From assembly GCF_005844085.1 (NCBI RefSeq), contig NZ_VCDI01000010.1, positions 1-64,000 on the forward strand: a stretch of 64,000 bases of DNA, given 5' to 3'. The position numbers were made by a program, and so were the translations under genes. Origin of the DNA: Lichenicoccus roseus (lineage in GTDB: Bacteria; Pseudomonadota; Alphaproteobacteria; Acetobacterales; Acetobacteraceae). Numbering within the stretch: the stretch's first letter is position 1; each line of letters opens with the position of its first letter. Under the pieces are notes generated by a model that had not been told where the DNA came from, ran no database searches, and saw only the letters and a program-made list of their open reading frames with translations. This document shows, in pieces, positions 17,501-27,376 of the stretch.

Positions 17501-17665
17501 GCCGAGGTTCGACAGTCCGCTGTCCTCGTCGTACAGCCGGAAGCCGAGATGCTGGGCGGCCGCGGATTGCGACGAGAACAGGGCCATCAGCAACGCGAAA
17601 CAGATCGCGACCCACCGTGCGCGGGTGGTGGTTCCAACTCGTTCCCGGTCGCTTACAAGACCCAT
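14588..17665 (-). CDS. periplasmic beta-propeller (Reg_prop/Y_Y_Y) sensor diguanylate cyclase
   Basis: The 1025-residue protein begins with a signal peptide (WVAICFALLMALFSSQSAAAQ). A long periplasmic part has Reg_prop-type propeller repeats (e.g. GLSNLGINALAQDQAG, DLVWNMARDGAGTLWVAND, GRIWIGTDHGL), interrupted by an Ala/Pro-rich linker near residue 400. A Y_Y_Y domain (about 725-790) and a membrane helix (about 800-820) follow, then a coiled linker and a GGDEF domain. The active-site loop reads GGEEL where GGEEF is standard. A product-inhibition I-site RETD sits five residues before it. It should make cyclic di-GMP in response to an unknown periplasmic ligand. No histidine kinase part is present. 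Confidence 0.88.
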   Translation of the reverse strand: MGLVSDRERVGTTTRARWVAICFALLMALFSSQSAAAQHLGFRLYDEDSGLSNLGINALAQDQAGFIYAGTENGLFQYDGSRFTQLGHEVGLPDVGTVTDIQAMPDGRIWVLFADRLYMSHGGRFVSAGLDLSTSDDIYHHLAVLGDDVLLVRNGKLLRARGNADDTVTVQPFLATQPAGASQSVLQAAIAAGFKSVYVDQGAVWLQCGVTVCRLQNGALTLTGDQLGLPPDQWTGLLRDRQGTLWLRSPLRIASLRPGSSRFEITDVPGGAGRFTTDAGRLQLVQDSAQRVITQSATGLLVHEHGRWLIYGHHEGMLYGAPISMLIDREGSLWAGSHGRGLAQALGFGMFENWTREQGLEDDLVWNMARDGAGTLWVANDLSVDALNERTLVEKARNQQQAIAAASPDAVAGVPATSAPATAAAVPPTGPVPEQRYPGRAYALARSARGNLFVGFISGTLLRRDTATGRSEVYARLPQIRTMAMGPDGMLWIGTAEGVLSIPQPDVPGPPVFSQAAHPVGRVFSLVFDSAGTLWTLTDQALQHRDADGSWHVVMTTQSDGGYQVRCMAFGPDGLLWLGSFLTGVTRLHLAGNSVIGTDTLPRQHVAGLDVELLARDAAGRIWIGTDHGLDVTDGVHWRHIDTDDGLASNDIAEMATMTDRDGSQWFGTAAGLSHLIDSRDLFRPMVLHPVITQATIGNRVVSPPVAINQSDTAQAIRLNWSRAPLVINFSTLDYRYSRSLRFRYRLEGVDAGWVETSTHEARYPDLPPGELTFEIAAVDPLHGLSSEPVALHFRVRAPWWRSWPFYLSTMLLALLTLAVLWRLRVSYLLARQRHLEAVVAERTREIEQARLILFNQATYDGLTGLLNRVACLERLRQAVTHAATTASPLAIALIDLDHFKQVNDRYGHLSGDAVLKEIGHRLAVGIRETDFAGRYGGEELLVVLPGLRVGAFGRVQVLRKEVFKEPCPIENGAISLTCSIGMTWLREGDDVTSMIRRADAALYEAKHRGRDRMVFDPPLLDWTA

Positions 17666-17817
17666 CGGCGGTTACGGCTCATCCATCGCCCTCGGGTCCG
17701 TCTTGTAGCGTAAAATCGGCGGGATTTGGTAAATTACATGGCCACTTCGCGGCGGGATGGCCTTCATTGCGAAACTGCAACACTCTGGCCATGCAACGAA
17801 AATCGGTAGCCGGGCGG

Positions 17818-17846
17818 CCAGGCCGGGTCCTGCCGCGTCGGCCTGG
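17818..17846. terminator. terminator-like hairpin after ychF
   Basis: CCAGGCCG and CGGCCTGG form a perfect 8-base-pair stem with a 13-base loop, 11 bases beyond the ychF stop on the minus strand. A short TTTT lies further downstream but not directly at the stem, so it is only a candidate terminator. Confidence 0.45.
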
Positions 17847-17857
17847 AGGACGACGGG

Positions 17858-18949
17858 CTAGACGTTGAACCTGAATAGCAGCACGTCGCCATCCTGAACC
17901 AGGTACTCGCGGCCTTCGACGCGCATGCGGCCGGCTTCCTTGGAGCCATGCTCGCCGCGATATCGGATGTAGTCGTCGTAGGCGATCGTCTCGCAGGCAA
18001 TGAAGCCGCGCTCGAAATCGTTATGGATCACCGCCGCCGCCTGGGGCGCGCGGGTGCCGACGGTGATGGTCCAGGCCCGGGTCTCCTTCGGTCCGCAGGT
18101 GAAATAGGTGGTCAGCCCGAGCAGCCGGTAGCCGGCGGCGATCACCCGGTCCAGGCCGCTGTCGGACAATCCCAGCCCCTCCAGGAACTCGCGCCGGTCG
18201 GCCTCCGGCAGCTGGCTGACCTCTGCCTCGATCGCCGCCGAGACGATCACGATCCCGGCCCCTTCCGCCTGCGCCTTCGCCGCGACTTGGGCAGCGAAGT
18301 GGTTTCCGGTGGCAGCGGATGCCTCCTCGACGTTGCACACGTAGAGCACCGGCTTCGACGTCATCAGCTGCAGCCGCCGGACGGCTTCCTCCTGACCCGC
18401 CGGAATTGCGGTCCGCGCCGGCCGTCCCTCGCGCAGCGCTGCCAGCAGCGGCTCCATCAGCACCACCTGCGCAGCCGCCTCGCGGTCGGTGCGCGCGCGC
18501 TTCTGCGCCGGCAGCAGGCGCTTCTCCAGGCTGTCCAGGTCGGCGAGCATCAGCTCGGTCTCGACCGTCTCGGCGTCGCGCACCGGGTCGATCGAACCCT
18601 CGACGTGCGTCACGTCGTCATCCTCGAAGCAGCGCAGCACGTGGACGATGGCGTCCACCTCGCGGATGTTGGCCAGGAACTGGTTGCCCAGCCCCTCCCC
18701 GCGCGAGGCGCCGCGCACCAGGCCGGCGATGTCGACGAATTCGAGGCTGGTCGGCACGATCTTCTGCGACTTCGCGATCGCGGCGAGGGCGGCCAGGCGC
18801 GGGTCGGGGACCGCGACCCGCCCGACATTCGGCTCGATGGTGCAGAACGGGTAGTTCGCCGCCTGCGCCGCGGCGGTCGCCGTGAGTGCATTGAACAGGG
18901 TGGACTTGCCGACGTTCGGCAGCCCGACGATGCCGCAATTGAAACCCAT
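17858..18949 (-). CDS. ychF: redox-regulated ATPase YchF (Obg-like)
   Basis: YchF is an Obg-family P-loop protein that prefers ATP and associates with ribosomes. The 363-residue product has the P-loop [14 protein letters not shown], the switch region [12 protein letters not shown] (G3), a degenerate G4 in which the usual NKxD is replaced ([10 protein letters not shown]), and the C-terminal TGS-like end with [14 protein letters not shown] and [21 protein letters not shown]. The length equals that of the family. Its ATG shares one base with the pth stop, so the two genes are coupled. They follow rplY in the usual order. Confidence 0.96.
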   Translation of the reverse strand: MGFNCGIVGLPNVGKSTLFNALTATAAAQAANYPFCTIEPNVGRVAVPDPRLAALAAIAKSQKIVPTSLEFVDIAGLVRGASRGEGLGNQFLANIREVDAIVHVLRCFEDDDVTHVEGSIDPVRDAETVETELMLADLDSLEKRLLPAQKRARTDREAAAQVVLMEPLLAALREGRPARTAIPAGQEEAVRRLQLMTSKPVLYVCNVEEASAATGNHFAAQVAAKAQAEGAGIVIVSAAIEAEVSQLPEADRREFLEGLGLSDSGLDRVIAAGYRLLGLTTYFTCGPKETRAWTITVGTRAPQAAAVIHNDFERGFIACETIAYDDYIRYRGEHGSKEAGRMRVEGREYLVQDGDVLLFRFNV

Positions 18950-19536
18950 CAGCCGTTCCTCTCCGGGCTTGCGCCCTGCATCGCCATCCTGGTCATGAAG
19001 GCCTCCGGCTCGCCCGCCGCCAGCAGCCCGGCATTGGCCGCCAGATCGTCCAGCATCGGCTGCAGCCAGCCCTGGTCGACTTTCGCGAAGTCGCCGAGCA
19101 CGTGACCCAGCACACGCTCCTTGCTGCCCGGATGACCGATCCCGAGACGTACCCGCCAATAGGCCTGGCTGCCCAGCATCCGGTCCATGCTGCGCAGCCC
19201 GTTATGCCCGGCAGCGCCGCCGCCGAGCTTCACCCGCAGTTTGCCCGGCACCAGGTCGAGCTCGTCATGGAAGGCGGTGATCGAGCCCGGCTCCAGCTTG
19301 TAGAACGAGGCCGCCGCCTGCACCGAGGCGCCACTCTCGTTCATGTAGGTCAGCGGCTTGAGCGCCAGGATCCTGGCGCCGCCGATGCTGCCTTCCGCGA
19401 ACTCGCCCTTGAAGCGCCGTCGCCACGGCGAGAAGCCGTGCCGGCTGGCAATCCGGTCGAGCGCCATGAAGCCGACATTGTGGCGCTGGCGGAGCATGTC
19501 GGGCTCGGGGTTGCCGAGCCCGACCCAGAGCAGCAC
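18949..19536 (-). CDS. pth: peptidyl-tRNA hydrolase Pth
   Basis: Pth cleaves peptidyl-tRNAs that drop off the ribosome and recycles the tRNA. The 195-residue protein has VGLGNPEPDMLRQRHNVGFMALD with the catalytic histidine in RHNVGF, then LKPLTYMNESG, and the HDELDLVPGKLRVKLGGGAAGHNGLRS block, which includes the catalytic aspartate. The start is GTG at 19536, preceded by a GGCAGGA site. It lies 32 bases after rplY and overlaps ychF, giving the conserved rplY-pth-ychF order. Confidence 0.95.
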   Translation of the reverse strand: MLLWVGLGNPEPDMLRQRHNVGFMALDRIASRHGFSPWRRRFKGEFAEGSIGGARILALKPLTYMNESGASVQAAASFYKLEPGSITAFHDELDLVPGKLRVKLGGGAAGHNGLRSMDRMLGSQAYWRVRLGIGHPGSKERVLGHVLGDFAKVDQGWLQPMLDDLAANAGLLAAGEPEAFMTRMAMQGASPERNG

Positions 19537-19568
19537 GGGGTCCTGCCCGATCCTGCCCTATCGCCGGC

Positions 19569-20330
19569 CTACTTCTTCGCGGCAGGCTTCGCCGGAGCCT
19601 TCGCCGCAGCAGCCACGCCGCCCTTGGCAGGCGCCGCGCCCTTTGCCGGAGCTGCCCCCTTGGCCGGCGCCGCACCCTTCGCCGGAGCCGCACCCTTGGC
19701 GGGCACCGCCACCGGAGCCGCCGCGGCGGCATCGGCCTCGGGCTCCTCGACCACCGTCGGCGCCGCCACCGTCGCGATCACGAAGTCACGGTCGGCGATC
19801 ACCGGGATGACGTCGCCGGCGTTCTTGATGTCGGACCAGCGCACGTTGTCGTTGATGTCGAGCTCGGACAGGTCGACCTCGAACCGCTCCGGGATGTGGT
19901 CCGGATCGACGTTCACCTCGACCGTGTGGCGGACCACGTTGAGCACGCCGCCGCGCTTCAGGCCGACCGATGTCTCCTCGCCGGTGAACACCACCTGCAC
20001 CGCCACCTTGATCTTCTCGCCGGGAGCCAGTCGCTGGAAGTCGACATGGATCGGGCGGTCGCTGACCGGGTGCAGCTGCACCTCGCGCATCAGCGCGCGC
20101 GTGGCGGCGCCGGCCTCGGCGCCCTCCGTCCGGATCTCGTAGAGGCGCGAGCGCCAGCCGGTCTTGATGAGCTCGCGCATCACGGTGCGGGGGTCGAGCG
20201 CGATCAGGCTTGCTTCCTGCTTGGCTCCATAGATGACGGCCGGGACCAGACCGTCACGCCTCGTCGCACGCGCTGCCCCCTTACCAGCCTTCGCGCGCGC
20301 CGATGCTTCGATCGTCGTGAAATTCGTCAC
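19569..20330 (-). CDS. rplY: 50S ribosomal protein L25 (CTC family) with Ala/Lys/Pro repeat tail
   Basis: L25 binds 5S rRNA in the large subunit; long members also carry a TL5/CTC C-terminal domain. The 253-residue product opens with the L25 fold ([41 protein letters not shown]). The CTC domain follows ([15 protein letters not shown] through [14 protein letters not shown]). The last 45 or so residues are a low-complexity tail built from five hexapeptide units of the type A-x-P-A-K-G, then Ala/Lys-rich sequence to the end. The start is GTG at 20330, eight bases after an AGGAGA site. The tail is not needed for the ribosomal fold and probably contacts RNA through its lysines. Confidence 0.95.
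   Translation of the reverse strand: MTNFTTIEASARAKAGKGAARATRRDGLVPAVIYGAKQEASLIALDPRTVMRELIKTGWRSRLYEIRTEGAEAGAATRALMREVQLHPVSDRPIHVDFQRLAPGEKIKVAVQVVFTGEETSVGLKRGGVLNVVRHTVEVNVDPDHIPERFEVDLSELDINDNVRWSDIKNAGDVIPVIADRDFVIATVAAPTVVEEPEADAAAAAPVAVPAKGAAPAKGAAPAKGAAPAKGAAPAKGGVAAAAKAPAKPAAKK
19621..19710. repeat. 18-base tandem repeats within rplY
   Basis: Five consecutive 18-base units each begin CCCTT on the plus strand. Units 1, 3 and 5 resemble each other (CCCTTGGC...) and units 2 and 4 form a second type (CCCTT(T/C)GCCGGAGC...), so there is a 36-base higher-order period. They encode the A-x-P-A-K-G repeats of the L25 tail, and copy number may vary between strains. Confidence 0.8.
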
Positions 20331-20434
20331 AAAACTCTCCTGAGGATAGCCTGCGCCAGCCTCCAGGGGTGCCGGCGCGGTGCGGCGGTTTAGCGAAATC
20401 CGTCCACAGGGGCAAGGTTGTTGCCCGGCGGGGT

Positions 20435-21040
20435 TCAGGCGGCCTGGCTGAGATCCGTCAGCGACCACGGAGCATCCGGCGTCGCACCCGGCTCGAGCCA
20501 GAGCGGCACCGCGTTGGGCAGCCGCACGTTGGCCGGCAGGTTCATCGCCGCGCGCAGCGCCCGGAACAGCGCGCCATGCGCCACGATCATGACAACCCCC
20601 TCGCCTGCAGTCGCGCGGTTGACCGCGGCGGCGGCGCGGGCCTTGAGGTCGGCGAACGGCTCGGCGCCCTCGGGGGTGTACTCGCCGGCGATCCAGCTAT
20701 CGTACCATTCCCCCATCGGCTGGCCTTCCTGGACGCCGAAGCAGACCTCCTGCAGCTCGGGATCGACGCGCAGCGTGACCTCCGGATGGCCGGTCTGCAC
20801 CATGTCGCGCGCGGCGATCTCGGCGGTGCGCAGCGCCCGCTGCAGTGGCGAGGACACGATGCGCGCGATGCGGGCGTAGCGGTCGGCATGCTCGGCAAGG
20901 ATGCGCCCGGCACGCTCGCCCTGCGCCAGCCCGGTCTCGTTCAGCGGTATGTCGGAACGGCCCTGCGACAGGCCGCGCGCGTTCCAGTCGGTCTCGCCGT
21001 GCCGGAGGTACCAGTATCTGCGGGGCTCGAGCAGCGCCAT
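20435..21040 (-). CDS. histidine phosphatase (phosphoglycerate mutase-like)
   Basis: The 201-residue protein is a branch-1 histidine phosphatase. The catalytic RHGETDWN motif begins near residue 13. The [12 protein letters not shown] block, the glutamate region [16 protein letters not shown] and the second catalytic histidine in [11 protein letters not shown] follow. Substrates in this family range from phosphoglycerate to nucleotides and cobalamin intermediates, so I assign no specific reaction. The ATG at 21040 lies 14 bases after the prs stop, so it is probably cotranscribed with prs. It sits between prs and rplY, which are neighbours in many bacteria. Confidence 0.85.
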   Translation of the reverse strand: MALLEPRRYWYLRHGETDWNARGLSQGRSDIPLNETGLAQGERAGRILAEHADRYARIARIVSSPLQRALRTAEIAARDMVQTGHPEVTLRVDPELQEVCFGVQEGQPMGEWYDSWIAGEYTPEGAEPFADLKARAAAAVNRATAGEGVVMIVAHGALFRALRAAMNLPANVRLPNAVPLWLEPGATPDAPWSLTDLSQAA

Positions 21041-21054
21041 CGATTGAAGTCTTC

Positions 21055-21987
<933 letters not shown>

Positions 21988-22019
21988 CTCGGCGGCTCCG
22001 GAACGCCGCGCCTTCTAGC

Positions 22020-22057
22020 AACCCGTCCCACAACTGTCACGCATCAGGGGGCGGGTT
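22020..22057. terminator. hairpin overlapping the lipoprotein stop codon
   Basis: AACCCGTCCC and GGGGCGGGTT form a 10-base-pair stem with one G-T wobble and an 18-base loop. It begins inside the stop codon of the lipoprotein gene and ends before prs. There is no T-run, so function as a terminator between the two genes is only possible. Confidence 0.35.
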
Positions 22058-22991
22058 ACGCCTTCGGCGCCACCTGCGGGCCGCCCGCTCCCTTCGGGGG
22101 CGGAACCGGTTTGTGGGTGCGGCCGGAATTGTTCGTGATCACCTGGCGCACCCCGCCCGCCGCCTCGCGCGCCACCACCACGGCGATGTCGCCCCAGTAG
22201 GTGTCGAGCGTGTGCGCCGGGATGTCGTTCAGCTGCGCCACCTTGCCAGCCTCCGCCCCCGCGGCGGACGTGACCGTCCAGACGATCTCGACATGGTCGG
22301 TCTTTGCGTCGAGATGCTTCACGCCTACCGTGCCGCGCAGGATGAAGTCGGCCTCGCGGGCGGTATTCTGGATGACGTTGCCGCCATCCGGCAGCAGAGC
22401 CGCCATCTGCCGCGCCAGCGAGATGTCGCCGTCGCCCGGCGCTCCGGTCACGCCGGGGAAATACACCCGCGCCGGCCGGTTCATCAGGCTGTGCGGATCC
22501 GATTGCATCTGCGCCGCCTGGATACCGGTCAGCAGGTCGGCGAGCTTCGGCCCGGCCTCGCCGGCCGCCGCCGCCAGCGCCTGATGGTCTCCCGCCGCCC
22601 AGGCGCTCTCCGCGACCGGCGCGCCCTGCACGGTGCCACGCAGATCGTTGCCGGGCCCGAACACGCTGTAGCTCGGCACCACCGCACCCGCTCCGCCGGG
22701 CTGCACGCTGGCCGCGATCTGCAGCCGCCAGTCGCCGGGCCGCGCCGGCTGCTGCACCGCCGGGACCTCCTGCGCCAGCAGGGACTGCGCGACATCCTTG
22801 GCGAACGCCGTGGCGTCGGCTGCAGGCAACAGCGCCCCACCGGGCGTCGGCACCGCCAGGCGGGACGGCGGCGGTGTCGCAAGCCTCGGGCCGATGCCGC
22901 CCGGATCGCCGGCGAACGGGTGCGGCAGGTCACCGCAGGCGGCGAGCAGCAGCAGGCCGGCCATCGTGGCCGCGCGCGCGATCGGCCTCAT
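22056..22991 (-). CDS. uncharacterised lipoprotein
   Basis: The 311-residue product starts with a lipoprotein signal: a hydrophobic MAGLLLLAACG with the lipobox cysteine at about residue 19. The mature part has a Pro-rich linker and then a mixed domain with the motifs DWRLQIAASV, PARVYFPGVTGAPGDGDISLARQMAALLP and TREADFILRGTVGVK. I do not recognise a named family. The segments look like repeated periplasmic binding or assembly modules. Its ATG overlaps the pgeF stop as ATGA, so it is translationally coupled to lgt-midA-pgeF. This matches its dependence on Lgt for acylation, but any shared role is inference. Confidence 0.75.
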   Translation of the reverse strand: MRPIARAATMAGLLLLAACGDLPHPFAGDPGGIGPRLATPPPSRLAVPTPGGALLPAADATAFAKDVAQSLLAQEVPAVQQPARPGDWRLQIAASVQPGGAGAVVPSYSVFGPGNDLRGTVQGAPVAESAWAAGDHQALAAAAGEAGPKLADLLTGIQAAQMQSDPHSLMNRPARVYFPGVTGAPGDGDISLARQMAALLPDGGNVIQNTAREADFILRGTVGVKHLDAKTDHVEIVWTVTSAAGAEAGKVAQLNDIPAHTLDTYWGDIAVVVAREAAGGVRQVITNNSGRTHKPVPPPKGAGGPQVAPKA

Positions 22992-23788
22992 GCGGATGCT
23001 CCGGACACGATGACCGAGATCTGGTGGCCGATCGGGCCGCCGCCGGCGAGCGTGCGTCGCCGGTGGCTGAAGAAGCGTCCGGAATCCGGCAGGGTGTCGC
23101 AGCCGATCCAGCCGGCGGCCTCGATCCCACTGACAAGCAGCCGCGCCACGCAGTAGCCGGGCAGGTCGAACTGCAGGTGACCCGGGCGCCGACCGGGCAA
23201 GAAGAAGCGCGCCGCCTCGAATCCGGCCTGCAGGACAGCCTCATGGAGATCCTCGCCGACCTCGTACGAGGCGACGCCGATGCACGGTCCCACCGAGGCC
23301 GCGATCGACGCACGGCGGGCGCCGAGCTGAAGCATCGCCTGCACCGTCGCCTCCAGCACGCCGGCGGCGGCGCCGCGCCAGCCCGCATGCACCGCGGCCA
23401 CCACGCCGCGGTCGCGGTCCGCCAGAAGCACCGGCGCGCAATCGGCGGTGATGATGCCGAGCGCCAGGCCGGGGGTGGCCGTCGCCATCGCATCGGCGCG
23501 CGGCCCGGCGCCGGGCTGCCACGGCTGCTCGACAGTCACGCACTCGGCGCCGTGCACCTGGGTGAGGCCAAGAAGGCGCTCCGGGGGCATCCCCATGGCC
23601 GCCGCCACGCGAGCGCGGTTCTCGGCCAGCGCCGCCGGGGTGTCACCCGAGTTCATGCTGCAGTTCAGGCTTTCGTATGGCCCCTGCGAGACGCCGCCGG
23701 CGCGGGTGAAGAAGCCGTGCCGGACCCGGTCGAGCTCACGGCCGGCAAGGAAAGGCGGCAGGCCGGAGCGGCGGACATCCACGGTCAT
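22988..23788 (-). CDS. pgeF: PgeF/YfiH family laccase-domain protein (peptidoglycan editing factor)
   Basis: The 266-residue product matches the multicopper-oxidase-unrelated YfiH/PgeF family, also called polyphenol oxidase. E. coli YfiH removes wrongly incorporated serine-containing muropeptide precursors, and other members act as purine-nucleoside phosphorylases. The zinc-site motifs are present: THVHGAEC-type histidine (QVHGAECVTV), ITADCAPVLLAD, and AVHAGWRGAAAGV. The ATG at 23788 overlaps the preceding gene's stop by four bases and its own stop overlaps the lipoprotein start, so it is the third gene of a tightly coupled set. Confidence 0.88.
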   Translation of the reverse strand: MTVDVRRSGLPPFLAGRELDRVRHGFFTRAGGVSQGPYESLNCSMNSGDTPAALAENRARVAAAMGMPPERLLGLTQVHGAECVTVEQPWQPGAGPRADAMATATPGLALGIITADCAPVLLADRDRGVVAAVHAGWRGAAAGVLEATVQAMLQLGARRASIAASVGPCIGVASYEVGEDLHEAVLQAGFEAARFFLPGRRPGHLQFDLPGYCVARLLVSGIEAAGWIGCDTLPDSGRFFSHRRRTLAGGGPIGHQISVIVSGASA

Positions 23789-24810
23789 GACGACACCTCC
23801 TCGAAACCCGGCGGCACCGGCAGCGCCGGATGACAGAACGCGATCGCCTTGAACAGGCTGCCCATGCGCGACGGATCCACCAGCCGGTGCGCCGCCTCGA
23901 CCAGCGCGCCGCCCTGCCCCGGCGGTTGCGCGCGGACCAGCCGCTCGATGCGGGCGAACAGTCCGAGCGCGGTCAGGAAGCGTCCCTGCGGCACCGGACC
24001 ATGCGCCTTCGCGTCGCCGGCCACCGTGCGCAACGCCGGGAAGTCGACATGGGCGGTGAGGTCGGCCTCGCCCGGCGCCTGCAGCGGATCGGCCGGCGCC
24101 CCGCCGCGCAGCGCCTGCAGCGTGTCGCCATGTCCGGCAACCCCGGGGCCGTAATCCAGCAAGAGGGCGGCGCCACCCTGCCGTGACAGCCTGCGGCAGA
24201 GCCCGCCGACCAGCGCCAGCGCCGGCTCGCACAGCTCGATCACGCCACCCTCCGGGACCGGATCGAGGCGGTCGGCGGGCAGGAGCGGCGCATCGCACGC
24301 CAGCAGCTCGAAGCCGCCGGGACCGACGTGACGCTCGCTCCAGCCGGTGCCGCCGCGTACGAACTGCCGGATCGGCAGGGCGTCCAGGAACTCGTTGGCG
24401 AGCAGGATGAGCGGTCCGTCCGGCAACGCCTCGACGCTGTCGTGCCAACGCGGCGCAGCGCTCCGCAGGTGCGGTCCGATGGCGGCCGCCTGCAGCGCCC
24501 GCAGCCTTGGCGATGTTTCGACCAGGTGTAGCGTCAGCGCGGCGGCGAAGTCGGGCGCAAGGCGGGTGGCAAGCCGCAGCGCATCGGCCATCAGGGTGCC
24601 GCGACCCGGACCGGCCTCGGCCAGGATGAACGGCTGCGGACGGCCCATGGACTGCCAGACCACGACCGCCCAGGCGCCGAGGATCTCGCCGAACGCCTGG
24701 CTGATCTCCGGCGCGGTGGTGAAGTCGGCGAACGGGTCGTGGCCTGCGTAGTATGCGGCGTTGGCCCGGCCCATGAAGCGGTCGAGCCGTTCGAGGCCTG
24801 CTCCGCTCAA
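23785..24810 (-). CDS. MidA/NDUFAF7-type class I SAM-dependent methyltransferase
   Basis: The 341-residue product belongs to the DUF185/MidA family, whose eukaryotic member NDUFAF7 dimethylates an arginine of a complex I subunit. Markers are YYAGHDPFADFTTAPEISQAFGE at the N terminus (shown in parts here), the SAM-binding motif LAEAGPGRGTLMADALR, and ILLANEFLDALPIRQFVR. The C-terminal part covers RLVDPSRMGSLFKAIAF. It is coupled by ATGA overlaps to lgt upstream and pgeF downstream. A role in respiratory complex I assembly is a family inference. Confidence 0.88.
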   Translation of the reverse strand: MSGAGLERLDRFMGRANAAYYAGHDPFADFTTAPEISQAFGEILGAWAVVVWQSMGRPQPFILAEAGPGRGTLMADALRLATRLAPDFAAALTLHLVETSPRLRALQAAAIGPHLRSAAPRWHDSVEALPDGPLILLANEFLDALPIRQFVRGGTGWSERHVGPGGFELLACDAPLLPADRLDPVPEGGVIELCEPALALVGGLCRRLSRQGGAALLLDYGPGVAGHGDTLQALRGGAPADPLQAPGEADLTAHVDFPALRTVAGDAKAHGPVPQGRFLTALGLFARIERLVRAQPPGQGGALVEAAHRLVDPSRMGSLFKAIAFCHPALPVPPGFEEVSS

Positions 24811-25619
24811 GCGGTCACCGCCGGCCGAAGGCGGGCATTCAGCATCAGCGCCAGCCCGGCGATCAGCATCGGCACCGACAGCACCTGGCCCATGGTCACG
24901 CCGAACGGCAGGAAGCCGAGGAACGCATCCGGCTGCCGGAACAGCTCCGCCGTCATGCGCGCCACCGCGTAGCCGGCGAGGAAGGCGCCGGACAGGAAGC
25001 CGGGCCGGATGCGCACCGAGCGGCGGCTCGCCAGCGCCAGCAGGATGGCGAACAGCAGCACGCCCTCCAGCAGCGCCTCATACAGCTCGGAAGGATGGCG
25101 GGGGATGTTGTCGACATCCGGGAAGATCATCGCCCAGGGCAGCGAGGGGGGCGCCGGCCGGCCCCACAGCTCGCCGTTGATGAAGTTGGCGACGCGGCCG
25201 AAACCGAGGCCGATCGGCACCACGGTGCAGAGGCGGTCGGCGAACGGCAGCAGCGGGATGCGCTGCCGCCAGGTGAACAGCAGGAGTGCGATGATCACGC
25301 CGAGCGCGCCGCCATGGAAGCTCATTCCACCGTGCCAGAGCTCCAGCATCGAGGCCGGGTGGCTGAAATAAAGGCTGGGCTGGTAGAACAGCACGTAGCC
25401 GAGCCGGCCGCCGAGCACCACGCCCAGCGTTGCCCAGGTCAGGAAGTCGTCGACCTGCAGCGGGGTCGCCGCCACCGGCTCCCACGCCGCCAGCCGCCGC
25501 ATCACCCGCCAGCCGATCACCAGGCTGACGATGTAGGCGAGTGCATACCACCGTATGGCGAACGGCCCGAGATGGACCAGCACCGGGTCGAACTGCGGAA
25601 AGATCAGTACAGGCAGCAT
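24807..25619 (-). CDS. lgt: prolipoprotein diacylglyceryl transferase Lgt
   Basis: Lgt transfers a diacylglyceryl group from phosphatidylglycerol to the lipobox cysteine of prolipoproteins, the first lipoprotein-processing step, in the inner membrane. The 270-residue protein has several membrane helices. Diagnostic motifs are ALAYIVSLVIGWRV, LGVVLGGRLGYVLFY, MSFHGGALGV (the conserved histidine region) and the Lgt signature GRVANFINGELWGRP with its essential arginine. Its stop overlaps the midA start by four bases. A lipoprotein gene lies at the end of the same operon. Confidence 0.96.
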   Translation of the reverse strand: MLPVLIFPQFDPVLVHLGPFAIRWYALAYIVSLVIGWRVMRRLAAWEPVAATPLQVDDFLTWATLGVVLGGRLGYVLFYQPSLYFSHPASMLELWHGGMSFHGGALGVIIALLLFTWRQRIPLLPFADRLCTVVPIGLGFGRVANFINGELWGRPAPPSLPWAMIFPDVDNIPRHPSELYEALLEGVLLFAILLALASRRSVRIRPGFLSGAFLAGYAVARMTAELFRQPDAFLGFLPFGVTMGQVLSVPMLIAGLALMLNARLRPAVTA

Positions 25620-25655
25620 CGCGCAGGATCCGGTCGGTGTCTGGTGAAGCGGTAG

Positions 25656-26636
<981 letters not shown>

Positions 26637-26745
26637 GGCGCGACCTTATAGAGGGTGCCGCCGCCGCAGCAAAACCGCGCGAGAGCGATTGGCAGCGCGG
26701 CCGGTCGACACGATATGCAGGACTTCAAGGCAGGGAAGCCGTGTC

Positions 26746-27135
26746 ATGGTCGAGCGCAGCAAATTCTTCGACGATCTCGCGGGAGTGGCCGGCGGCGCCT
26801 TTTCCGCCATCGCCGGCGTCGGCGAGGAGCTTGGCGCCCTGGTTCGCACCCGGGTCGACGAGGCGCTCGCCTCGCTTTCCCTGGTCCGGCGCGAGGAGTT
26901 CGAGGTTGTCAGCGAACTGGCGGCCCAGGCCCGCGCCGGCCAGGAGGCGGCCGATCTGCGAATCGCAGCGCTGGAGGCGCGGCTCGACACTCATCTCGAG
27001 TCAGTGCGTGCGACTCCCGAGGGTGGCCAGCCGGCACCGGCTCCGCACGGCTCCGGCGAGGACGGCAGCGAGGTCCCCCCGGCCTCGCACGACCCGCATT
27101 CCAACCTCGGCGCGCCCGGCGGGCCGCCGGCCTAG
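26746..27135 (+). CDS. UbiK-like accessory factor (BMFP family)
   Basis: The 129-residue product corresponds to the UbiK/BMFP family. UbiK is a small, trimeric coiled-coil protein that supports ubiquinone biosynthesis under aerobic conditions and can associate with membranes. The N-terminal half (KFFDDLAGVAGGAFSAIAGV, then ELGALVRTRVDEALASL) and the RREEFEVVSELAAQAR coiled coil fit the family. The last 40 residues are a Pro/Gly-rich, probably disordered tail. The gene is divergent from hldD and begins the block ubiK, ybjN, proC, TetR/COQ9-like. Confidence 0.82.
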   Translation: MVERSKFFDDLAGVAGGAFSAIAGVGEELGALVRTRVDEALASLSLVRREEFEVVSELAAQARAGQEAADLRIAALEARLDTHLESVRATPEGGQPAPAPHGSGEDGSEVPPASHDPHSNLGAPGGPPA

Positions 27136-27332
27136 CTGGAGCCGGCCGACGGCCTGGAGGATTCCGGACTGCCACTTGCCGGCGCCCAAGCCTTGCCAAT
27201 ACCGGTAGAGCCTTGATGCGGCTTGCAGTGCGGGCGAGGCATCCATAGGCTGAACCCGGGGGTCATCCTCCCAGGCACGGTAGCGGCGCGAGCGTCGGAG
27301 TCGCTTCCTCACGCCTGATACGCAGACGTAGG

Positions 27333-27352
27333 GGCCCGGATCGCGCCGGGCC
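27333..27352. terminator. hairpin in the leader before ybjN
   Basis: GGCCCGG and CCGGGCC form a perfect 7-base-pair stem with a 6-base loop, ending 24 bases before the ybjN ATG. It could end transcription from ubiK or act as an mRNA 5' structure. The following bases (TTCCTCC) are only weakly T-rich. Confidence 0.4.
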
Positions 27353-27376
27353 TTCCTCCACACTGGGGAGCCCCGC

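Noticed and set aside
19569-19710. The Ala/Lys/Pro tail of L25 as a sequencing or assembly error
   Set aside because: It stays in frame through five units and ends with a normal stop; the lysine-rich tail is plausible for a ribosomal protein.
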